Shown: piece after piece, positions 1 to 5,787 of the stretch
How positions within the stretch are numbered: the first letter of the stretch is position 1
Layout: the number at the start of each line of letters is the position of its first letter
Source of the DNA: Clostridia bacterium
Lineage (GTDB): Bacteria; Bacillota_A; Clostridia; Christensenellales; Aristaeellaceae
Reading direction: 5' to 3'
Assembly (NCBI GenBank): GCA_017525805.1
Contig: JAFXSH010000059.1
Span: 1 to 10,740 of the forward strand
Length of the DNA stretch: 10,740 nt
Program-made: the position numbers and the translations under genes
The notes under the pieces: generated by a model
Told to the model about the DNA's origin: nothing
Database searches by the model: none
Seen by the model: only the letters and a program-made list of their open reading frames with translations

Positions 1-447
1 CGCACCAAGATCAAGAACGTCATGACCGGCGCCGTGGTGGAACGCACCTTCAACCCCACCGACAAAATGCCCCGGGCCATCATTGAAACCAAGGAAATGC
101 AGTACCTGTACAACGACGGCGACCTCTACTACTTCATGGACCCCGAAACCTTCGAGCAGATGCCTCTGGGCAAGGACGCCGTGGAAGACGCCATCCAGTA
201 CGTGAAGGAAAACATGAACGTCACCATCCGCTATTTCAAGGGCCAGGCGTTCTCCGTGGAAGCGCCCAACTTTGTTGAGCTGGAAATCACCAAGACCGAA
301 CCCGGCTTCAAGGGCGATACCGCTACCAATAACTTCAAGCCCGCCACCACCGAAACCGGCCTGGAGATTCAGGTGCCCCTGTTCATCAACATCGGCGACG
401 TCATCAAGATCGACACCCGCACCGGCGAATACCTGTCCCGCGCTTGA
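1..447 (+). CDS. efp: Elongation factor P, 5' end missing
   Basis: EF-P binds ribosomes stalled at consecutive prolines, between the P and E sites, and promotes peptide bond formation. The frame is open from base 1 (codons read [10 protein letters not shown]), so the gene starts outside the window; 148 residues are present. Compared with the usual length of about 185, roughly the first 37 are missing, including most of the N-terminal KOW-like domain and the loop that carries the modified residue. The two OB-fold domains are present: [19 protein letters not shown] marks domain II, and the C-terminal family signature (KPATTETG, then VPLFINIG) and the closing [10 protein letters not shown] mark domain III. 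The internal ATG at 22 is not the true start, because the homology continues upstream of it. The C-terminus ends at the usual place. Identity is near certain. Confidence 0.96.
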   Translation, partial: RTKIKNVMTGAVVERTFNPTDKMPRAIIETKEMQYLYNDGDLYYFMDPETFEQMPLGKDAVEDAIQYVKENMNVTIRYFKGQAFSVEAPNFVELEITKTEPGFKGDTATNNFKPATTETGLEIQVPLFINIGDVIKIDTRTGEYLSRA

Positions 448-466
448 GGCAAACGAATAAAAGATA

Positions 467-511
467 CTGGGGGGAACCTCTCTTTGGAGGCCAAAGAGAG
501 GTTCCCCCCAG
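467..511. repeat. Perfect 21-bp inverted repeat after efp
   Basis: Arms 467-487 and 491-511 are exact reverse complements (CTGGGGGGAACC... and ...GGTTCCCCCCAG) with a 3-nt AGG loop. The stem is long and GC-rich and starts 19 nt after the efp stop codon. No T-tract follows on either side (the next bases are ACCCCCTTCC), so a classical intrinsic terminator is not supported. It could be an unconventional terminator, an RNA processing or stabilising hairpin, or a dispersed intergenic repeat. The CTGGGGG...CCCCCAGACC frame recurs at 10467-10490, which favours a dispersed repeat family. Confidence 0.85.
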
Positions 512-581
512 ACCCCCTTCCGAGAAAGCCGCAAGAGGAATCGAGATTCTTTTCTGCAACGTAAAATAATTAGGAGGAAAT

Positions 582-995
582 ATGAATAACCTTTCTGATC
601 GTGTATCCTACCTCAAGGGCTTGGCTGAGGGCCTGAAGCTGGACACCGAAAAAAGCGAAGGCAAGCTGATTGAAAAAATCCTGGAAGTGCTTGCCGACAT
701 CACCGCCGAAATCGCCTCCATCCGGGCGGATCACGACGATCTGAGCTCCTACGTGGAAGCCATCGACAATGATCTGAGCGATCTGGAAGATACCCTGCTG
801 GAAGACGATGATTTTGACGGCGAAGACGAAGAGGAAGAAGAGGAAGAAGACGACAGCGTGGTGGAATATACCTGCCCCCACTGCGGCGAGGAAATGACCT
901 TTGAGGTGGATTCCTTCGACTTTGACGAAGACTATCTCTGCCCCAACTGCCATCAGCCCCTCTTCCCCGAAACCCCGGACGACGAAGGAGAATAA
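582..995 (+). CDS. Small acidic zinc-ribbon protein, CD1247 N-terminal domain type
   Basis: A 137-residue protein of unknown function. The start has a strong ribosome binding site, AGGAGG at 572-577, 4 nt upstream. Residues 1-33 (VSYLKGLAEGLKL) match, from memory, the conserved N-terminal region of clostridial proteins named for C. difficile CD1247. Residues 34-73 look helical and coiled-coil-like. Residues 75-91 are almost entirely Asp and Glu, and the C-terminal part is a zinc ribbon with CPHC (C98, C101) and CPNC (C120, C123). No signal peptide or membrane segment is visible, so it is probably cytoplasmic. It follows efp in the same direction with a 134-nt gap. The ribbon resembles those of transcription or translation accessory factors, but no activity can be assigned. 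Confidence 0.9.
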   Translation: MNNLSDRVSYLKGLAEGLKLDTEKSEGKLIEKILEVLADITAEIASIRADHDDLSSYVEAIDNDLSDLEDTLLEDDDFDGEDEEEEEEEDDSVVEYTCPHCGEEMTFEVDSFDFDEDYLCPNCHQPLFPETPDDEGE

Positions 996-1004
996 TCCTT
1001 GATG

Positions 1005-1051
1005 AAAAAAGCGCCTTTGATCCGATAATCGGCTTTCAAAGACGCTTTTTT
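1005..1051. terminator. Bidirectional intrinsic terminator between convergent genes
   Basis: Arms 1005-1020 and 1036-1051 form a 16-bp stem (AAAAAAGCG-c-CTTTGA against TCAAAG-a-CGCTTTTTT) with one C-A mismatch. A small inner hairpin CCGA-TAA-TCGG (1022-1032) sits in the loop. A-run and T-run flank the stem, so it has a U-tract when read from either strand. It lies 9 nt after the stop of the + strand zinc-ribbon gene and just past the stop of the - strand carboxypeptidase, and would terminate both transcripts. Confidence 0.92.
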
Positions 1052-1052
1052 G

Positions 1053-2222
1053 TTATCTCCAATTTTCAAAAAGCCGCACAAACCCTTCCAGCATTCCCGG
1101 CAGGCGTACATCTTGCGCCGCCACGGCAGGCAGTTGGGCGATCCTCTTCCCTGACAGCAGCACCCACACAGTGCCCAGCGGATCCCCAGCGCGCACCGGG
1201 GCGGCGATAGATTCCGGCAATTCGGCCTCGAAGCTCAATTGATCCTTCATGCCGGACCGAAGCAGCAGGGTCAGGCCGTCCTCCACAGCCACTTCCACCT
1301 GATCCTTAGACCCCAATTTCACCGGCACCTGCCTGCCGATCCAATCCCCTGCCCGGGCCACCGGCGTCAGGGAATAGGACGAAAAGCCGTAATCCATCAT
1401 GGCCCGGGCTTCGTCGAAGCGGGTCTGGCTGTTGGGAACGCCCAGCACCACCGCGATGAGGCGCATGCCGTTCCGCTGTGCCGTGGCGCTTAAGCAATAT
1501 TTGGCCTCATTGGTGGAGCCGGTTTTCATGCCGTCGCAGTCCTTGTAAAATCGCACCAGCCGGTTGGTGTTGGTCAGGTCCGTCACCCGGCCCGAGGGGT
1601 GGGTGAGGCTGTCCAGCCACACGGAAGAATAGGTGAAATACGTGGGATGCTTGGCAATCTCACGGGACAATACCGCCACGTCCCTGGCGCAGGTGTACTG
1701 CCCCTCGGCGGGCAGGCCGGTGCAGTTCATATAATGGCTGTTTTCCAATCCCAGCGCCGCCGCTTTTTCGTTCATCACCGCGGCGAAAGCTTCCTCCGTG
1801 CCCGCCGTGTACTCCGCTAAAGCCGCCGCCGCGTCGTTGGCGCTGGCGATGATGGTCGCTTTCAGCAGGTCCTTGAGGGGATAGACGGCGTGAGCGTCCA
1901 AAAACGCCTGGGACCCCGGCTGCGCCGCCGCCGCGGGCGATACGGTAATTGTGTCCTCTAAGGTGAACGCCCCCTGATCCAGCTTTTCCAGCACGATCAG
2001 CAGCGTCATCAGCTTGGTCACCGACGCGGCGGGCCGCCGCTCGTCCGCGTTCTTTTCAAAGATCACCGCCCCGGTTTCCGCTTCCATCAAAATGGCGCTG
2101 GGGGCTGTCAGGGTCATGGGCGCGCCCTGCTCCAAGGGTTCCGCCAAAGCCGCCGGGGCCGATACCATGAAGCATATGCAAACGCACAGAAGCAGCGCCA
2201 AAACGCGCAAAAAATGAGCCAT
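1053..2222 (-). CDS. Serine-type D-Ala-D-Ala carboxypeptidase (peptidase S11, DacF/PBP5 type)
   Basis: A low-molecular-weight penicillin-binding protein that removes the terminal D-Ala from peptidoglycan pentapeptides, outside the membrane. The three S11 motifs are present: SxxK at S67-K70 (SVTK), SxN at S127-N129 (SAN) and KTG at 233-235. Residues 1-27 are a signal peptide with a cysteine-rich hydrophobic core and an ALA cleavage site before E28. A PBP5_C-like beta domain covers about 290-376, and the tail (GFVRLFENWR) looks like a short amphipathic membrane anchor. The start chosen has AGGAGG at 2231-2236, 8 nt upstream. An in-frame ATG at 2285 would add 21 charged residues before the signal peptide and has no comparable site. 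The protein is 389 residues. It is last in its gene run, 87 nt after the TPR gene. DacA, DacB and DacF cannot be told apart here. Confidence 0.95.
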   Translation of the reverse strand: MAHFLRVLALLLCVCICFMVSAPAALAEPLEQGAPMTLTAPSAILMEAETGAVIFEKNADERRPAASVTKLMTLLIVLEKLDQGAFTLEDTITVSPAAAAQPGSQAFLDAHAVYPLKDLLKATIIASANDAAAALAEYTAGTEEAFAAVMNEKAAALGLENSHYMNCTGLPAEGQYTCARDVAVLSREIAKHPTYFTYSSVWLDSLTHPSGRVTDLTNTNRLVRFYKDCDGMKTGSTNEAKYCLSATAQRNGMRLIAVVLGVPNSQTRFDEARAMMDYGFSSYSLTPVARAGDWIGRQVPVKLGSKDQVEVAVEDGLTLLLRSGMKDQLSFEAELPESIAAPVRAGDPLGTVWVLLSGKRIAQLPAVAAQDVRLPGMLEGFVRLFENWR

Positions 2223-2309
2223 GCTCTTTTCCTCCTTTACAGGAAAGATTTCGGTGATAGCATGGCCCATCAAGCGCCGTTTCATGCGGCGGTTTCATAT
2301 ATTGTGAGT

Positions 2310-3011
2310 TTATTGCTTCAAGGCGTCGATCTCCGCCTGCACCTTTTCCTTGGTGGCGTAATTCAGGGGGGAGAAGCGGCCCTCCAGCGCCTTTTCCAGC
2401 TTGGCGATGGCGGCGGCCTTGTCGCCCGCTTCCTTGTCGTACTGGGCCAGGAAATACAGGGTGTCGATCTGGGTATCCTTGATTTTGTGGGCCTTATCGA
2501 AGTATTCCCTGGCCTTTTCCTTGTCGTTCAGCAGGCGGTAATAGGTCTGGCCCATGTTGTCCAGCACCACGGGGTCCTCGTCGTCGTATTCCACGGCTTC
2601 CTGGTTATAGGCCAGGGCCTTTTCCGCGTCTCCGGCTTCGATATAGAGGAAGCCCAAAGCCTGATAGGTGACGCCGCAGGGGGCCTTGCGGTGGGAAGCC
2701 TCCAATAGGTTCACGGCCTTTTCCAGCTCGCCTAACTTGTACTGGGCCACGGCGTAGTCCATCAGCAGCTCCTGACGGCGGGAGGGGTCCAGGTCCGGGG
2801 CCTTTTCCGCTTTTTTGAGGATTTCCTTCACTTTCAGGTAGTTCTTTTCCCCGCCCTCCCGCAGCAGCAGCACGCTGTAGGGCAGCATATAGGCAGCGGA
2901 CACATAGCCCCCCGCGTACAATTGTTCATAAGCCGCGCGGGCCTCGGCGTATTTTCCTTTCTGGTGATCCGTAAGCGCTTTGCGGGCCTTGAACGCGTCC
3001 ATAATTCCCAT
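2310..3011 (-). CDS. Tetratricopeptide repeat protein
   Basis: A 233-residue, all-helical protein with about four TPR units in residues 81-215 (for example YAVAQYKLGELEKAVNLLE, then ALGFLYIEAGDAEKALAYNQEA). Residues 17-50 look like a further degenerate repeat. There is no signal peptide or membrane segment, so it is probably a cytoplasmic scaffold or binding protein. The start MGIMDAFK is chosen because an AAAGGA site (complement of 3021-3026) lies 9 nt upstream and because the stop of the upstream exonuclease is only 5 nt away. ATG at 3002 (residue 4) is an alternative. The longer open frame reaching to 3758 is an antisense extension through the exonuclease gene. Coupling to that gene, which itself ends in helical repeats, suggests the two act together, but this is inference. 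The ligand is unknown. Confidence 0.9.
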   Translation of the reverse strand: MGIMDAFKARKALTDHQKGKYAEARAAYEQLYAGGYVSAAYMLPYSVLLLREGGEKNYLKVKEILKKAEKAPDLDPSRRQELLMDYAVAQYKLGELEKAVNLLEASHRKAPCGVTYQALGFLYIEAGDAEKALAYNQEAVEYDDEDPVVLDNMGQTYYRLLNDKEKAREYFDKAHKIKDTQIDTLYFLAQYDKEAGDKAAAIAKLEKALEGRFSPLNYATKEKVQAEIDALKQ

Positions 3012-3016
3012 GGCAG

Positions 3017-4135
3017 TTAGTCCTTTCTCCTTGCTTTCAGCAGCAGGCGTTCCAATCGCTTTTGCAGCGGGGCCATATCGGCGTCCGGCTGATCCGACGC
3101 TAAAATGATGGCTTTTCTTGTATATTCGATGGCGGCGGGGATATCCCTTCTTTTGTGCTCGCAGATTTTCGCCATGGCCACCAAGGGACCAGGTCCGCCC
3201 TGGTGGTCTAAGATCATGCGGCTGTACACCTTGGCCGCCGCTTCCCAGTCGCCTTCCCGGCGGAAGCTTTCCGCCATGCGGCCCCGGGCCAAAATGGACA
3301 CGCTGCCCTGATCCGCCGCCCGGTAGCACACCCGGGCTTTTTCGCTTTTGCCCCGCTTTTCGTACACCCGGCCCAAGCTGAACACGTCCTCCGGGGCCTG
3401 GGCAAGCAGGGGCGCATCGTGCAGGCGCATGAGCCTGTCCAAGATGTGGGCCAGGGATACGATGTCCTGGGCGTTGTGGTCCAAAATATCGGTGAGCAGA
3501 GAAAAATCCCCGGTCTTGAGGAAGGAAAAATACCTCTCCGGCACCAGCGCCCCCGGCAGGTCGTTTTCCCGGGTCAGCCCCAGCACCGCTTCCTCCAAAC
3601 TGGTGAGATTGCACTTTTTCAGCCGCAGCTTCCACACCCGGCGGGAGGTGGGCAGCAGATCCACATGGGGCTTTTTCTGGTACAGCTCCCGCATGCGCTG
3701 CATGGTGAACCGCGCTTCCAGCAGGGGCAAATCGAAGGTGGCCCCGTTGAAAGTGCACAGCATGCGGCGTTTGCCCATTTCCTCCGCCACATGGAACAAC
3801 AGCAGGGCTTCCTCGTCGTAATCCCGCATCAGGTACTGCCGCACGGTGAAGCCGTTTTCGTCAAAAAACCCGATGCCCACCAAAAACGCCACCGTGCCCA
3901 CCCCATGGGACAGCCCCGTGGTTTCCGTGTCCAGGAAGCAAATATCCTCCCGGCGGACGTCCGCGTAGGGCAGGCCCTGCATCATTTCCAAGCACGCGCC
4001 GGAAAGCAGCGGGGGCAGGGTGAAATGGGAAAGGGGAAAAAATACTTCTTTCACCATGCAATCCTTGGGCGCGGGCTTTGCCGCCTTGGGCTTTGCGGCC
4101 CCGGCGGCTTTGAGCTTATCCCGAAGGGAAAGCAT
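3017..4135 (-). CDS. mrfB: MrfB/YprB-like RNase H-fold exonuclease with C-terminal TPR
   Basis: A 372-residue DEDD-type nuclease related to B. subtilis MrfB (YprB), known as a metal-dependent exonuclease in repair of mitomycin C damage. Candidate metal ligands are D69 and E71 (FLDTETTGL), D135 (FNGATFDLPLL) and D224 (HNAQDIVSLA). H220, four residues before the last Asp, is as I recall it for MrfB; D159 (HVDLL) is also conserved-looking. Residues 1-25 are Ala/Lys/Pro-rich and probably flexible. Residues 250-365 form TPR-like helical pairs (VFSLGRVYEKRGKSEKARVCY). The start has GGGAGG (complement of 4145-4150) 9 nt upstream. The gene begins 15 nt after the preceding carboxypeptidase stop and ends 5 nt before the TPR gene. 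The partner helicase MrfA (YprA) is not in this window. Substrate assignment rests on family knowledge. Confidence 0.88.
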   Translation of the reverse strand: MLSLRDKLKAAGAAKPKAAKPAPKDCMVKEVFFPLSHFTLPPLLSGACLEMMQGLPYADVRREDICFLDTETTGLSHGVGTVAFLVGIGFFDENGFTVRQYLMRDYDEEALLLFHVAEEMGKRRMLCTFNGATFDLPLLEARFTMQRMRELYQKKPHVDLLPTSRRVWKLRLKKCNLTSLEEAVLGLTRENDLPGALVPERYFSFLKTGDFSLLTDILDHNAQDIVSLAHILDRLMRLHDAPLLAQAPEDVFSLGRVYEKRGKSEKARVCYRAADQGSVSILARGRMAESFRREGDWEAAAKVYSRMILDHQGGPGPLVAMAKICEHKRRDIPAAIEYTRKAIILASDQPDADMAPLQKRLERLLLKARRKD

Positions 4136-4150
4136 TCTTCCAAGCCTCCC

Positions 4151-4966
4151 TTAATAGAAAATCGAAAGCTCCTCTTCCCCGTCCTCGGTCACGTCCACCA
4201 CGGTGACCCGGTTGATCTGGGCCCGCTGAATGATCAGCTCCCGGAAATCGCCGCCCCGGGCTTCCCAATCGGCGATATACGCCTGCCATTCCTCGGTGAA
4301 TTCTTCCAAGGTCAGGTGGTTTTCCATGATGTAGGCGGCGGCTTCCCTGCCCACGTAGCGGAAATGCCATGGCTCGAACTTGATGCCGGTGATTTCCTCC
4401 TTGTCGGACATGTAGCGCAGGATGAAGCCGAATTCCGCGCAGTGGGCTTCCATCCACTGGGCTTCCTTGGTTTTGGCGAACTCCTTGTTCATGCCGTCCT
4501 TTTTCGTCCATTCGTAATTGAGAATGTCCGCCCCAAGGCCGGTCTGGTGGTCGCTGGCCCCGGGATAGGACACCAGCCCGTCGTCCCGGCCCAACTTGTC
4601 CAGCCGGTTATTGTACATGGTTTTCTGGGTCTGATAGGTGCGGTAAGCGCTTTTCAGGTACAGCGTATAGCCGTCCTCCAAAGCGGCGGCGAACATGGCG
4701 TTGATGGCGTCGCTGGCCGCCTGTCGAAGCTGGGGCGTGCCCGCGTCGGAGGATTTTTTGCAGGTAGTGTTCACCAGATCATTGGGCTCGTAATCGCTGG
4801 GCAGCAGATGCTGCCGGTTGGCCAGGGTGATGTATTCGTCGAAATCATCCAGTATCTCCGGCTCCAAAGGGTATTCCCATTCCGGCATTTCATCCGCCCG
4901 GACGGGCAGCGCGCCGAACGCAAGCAGCGCGGAAAGGAAGAGCAGCGTCAGTTTTTTGATCATCAT
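4151..4966 (-). CDS. M15B zinc D-Ala carboxypeptidase (VanY-like), second of a tandem pair
   Basis: A VanY/DdcY-type metallopeptidase expected to cut the terminal D-Ala of peptidoglycan stem peptides outside the membrane. Zinc ligands are H140 and D147 in SDHQTGLGAD and H201 in EPWHFRYVG; E198 is the likely general base. The SAYRTYQTQ block (106-114) is also typical of the family. Residues 1-24 are a signal peptide with probable cleavage after VRA. No C-terminal anchor is visible, so the protein may be secreted. After the catalytic core, residues 217-271 form a charged tail of unknown role. The start overlaps the upstream paralogue stop by 4 nt (ATGA), which implies translational coupling; a second ATG follows immediately. 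D,D- versus L,D-specificity cannot be decided. Confidence 0.93.
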   Translation of the reverse strand: MMIKKLTLLFLSALLAFGALPVRADEMPEWEYPLEPEILDDFDEYITLANRQHLLPSDYEPNDLVNTTCKKSSDAGTPQLRQAASDAINAMFAAALEDGYTLYLKSAYRTYQTQKTMYNNRLDKLGRDDGLVSYPGASDHQTGLGADILNYEWTKKDGMNKEFAKTKEAQWMEAHCAEFGFILRYMSDKEEITGIKFEPWHFRYVGREAAAYIMENHLTLEEFTEEWQAYIADWEARGGDFRELIIQRAQINRVTVVDVTEDGEEELSIFY

Positions 4967-5640
4967 TCGGTTCCCTCCCCCGCCAGGGCAGCCCGGGCCG
5001 CGCGAAGCTGGGCGATATAGTATTCAAAGGGTATATCCAGTTCGTAAATCCGGGCGGCGTGGTCTTTGCCCACATAACGGATATGCCAGGGCTCGTACAT
5101 GTAGCCGGTCACATCCTCCCATTCGGCCTTATAGCGGATGATAAAGCCGAAGCGGTGGCAGTTTTCCGCCACCCACTGCCCCTCCGGCGAATCACCGAAG
5201 GACTTGTTCAGGTTGGTGTTCTTTTTACGGCCCACGTCCATGGCCAATCCCAATTGATGCTCGCTGCACCCCGCCGGGGCAGACACCCGCAGGGCCTCCT
5301 TTTTGCCCACGGCCTGCACCTTCCGCTGGTGGATGGAGGACTGTTGGCCATAGCTGCGATAGCCGGAAACGGCCACTATAATATAGCCTTCTTCCTCCTG
5401 GGCCGCGGCGAAGAGCTCTTCCAAAGCCTTTGCGGCTTCCGCCCGCAGCATGGTGGATTCATTGCCGCCTAAGACGTTGGGCTTCACCAGATCATTGGGC
5501 ACATAATCCGCCGAGATGGCGTAATCCCGGTTCACCAAAAACAGATTGCCCCCTAAACTGGCTTCGTTCACATACGCTTCCACCGCCGTCTGGCCTAAGG
5601 AAAGGAGGGTCAGGAGCAGGGATAAGAGCTTTGTAAGCAT
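4963..5640 (-). CDS. M15B zinc D-Ala carboxypeptidase (VanY-like), first of a tandem pair
   Basis: A 225-residue paralogue of the next gene. Zinc ligands are H128 and D135 (SEHQLGLAMD) and H186 (EPWHIRYVG), with E183 as the likely catalytic base; SGYRSYGQQ (92-100) is the conserved substrate-side block. Residues 1-22 are a signal peptide ending VEA. Like its partner it has an N-terminal segment ending DYxPNDLV before the catalytic domain, which supports a tandem duplication. It lacks the partner's longer C-terminal tail. The start is supported by GGAGG (complement of 5646-5650) 5 nt upstream. It is probably the first gene of the cell-wall and repair group, since a 147-nt gap separates it from hflX. 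A TATAAA -10-like box (complement of 5677-5682) lies in that gap without a convincing -35. Confidence 0.93.
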   Translation of the reverse strand: MLTKLLSLLLTLLSLGQTAVEAYVNEASLGGNLFLVNRDYAISADYVPNDLVKPNVLGGNESTMLRAEAAKALEELFAAAQEEEGYIIVAVSGYRSYGQQSSIHQRKVQAVGKKEALRVSAPAGCSEHQLGLAMDVGRKKNTNLNKSFGDSPEGQWVAENCHRFGFIIRYKAEWEDVTGYMYEPWHIRYVGKDHAARIYELDIPFEYYIAQLRAARAALAGEGTE

Positions 5641-5659
5641 CGTTGCCTCCGTATCACAG

Positions 5660-5785
5660 AGTGTGGAGTGTGGAGTTTTATATGTTTTCCGCTTTCATCC
5701 CGATCATTCAATGAACGGAAAACAAACACAAAATGTAACTCCACACTTTGCTCGGGGCGTTTCGGCCCTCTTCACGCTCCACACT
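5660..5785. repeat. Intergenic palindrome with repeated CTCCACACT/AGTGTGGAG motifs
   Basis: Most of the 147-nt gap between hflX and the first M15B gene is built from related short motifs. AGTGTGGAG occurs at 5660-5668 and again at 5667-5675, and its complement CTCCACACT occurs at 5739-5747 and 5777-5785. An 11-bp perfect pair (5667-5677 with 5737-5747) encloses an inner hairpin of 8 bp plus 5 bp (5684-5691 and 5694-5698 with 5711-5715 and 5716-5723), with a 2-nt bulge and a 12-nt loop. No T-tract follows. It could be a small non-autonomous repeat, a regulator binding array for the downstream operon, or a processing hairpin; the sequence does not decide between these. Confidence 0.7.
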
Positions 5786-5787
5786 TT

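Noticed and set aside
817..856. GAA/GAG-rich tract that might vary by slippage.
   Set aside because: It is an imperfect mix of Asp and Glu codons, explained by the acidic linker of the encoded protein, not a uniform short repeat.
570..953. Hydrophobic 127-codon frame on the - strand.
   Set aside because: Antisense to the acidic zinc-ribbon gene; Glu/Asp codons read in reverse give Phe/Leu/Val runs that mimic membrane segments.
3012..3758. N-terminal extension of the TPR frame.
   Set aside because: It overlaps the exonuclease gene in another frame. TPR homology and a ribosome binding site begin only at 3011.
3419..5020. A 533-codon open frame on the + strand.
   Set aside because: It runs antisense across the exonuclease and both M15B genes, whose motifs are unmistakable. 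It has no ribosome binding site or recognisable domain, and is an effect of GC-rich codon bias.
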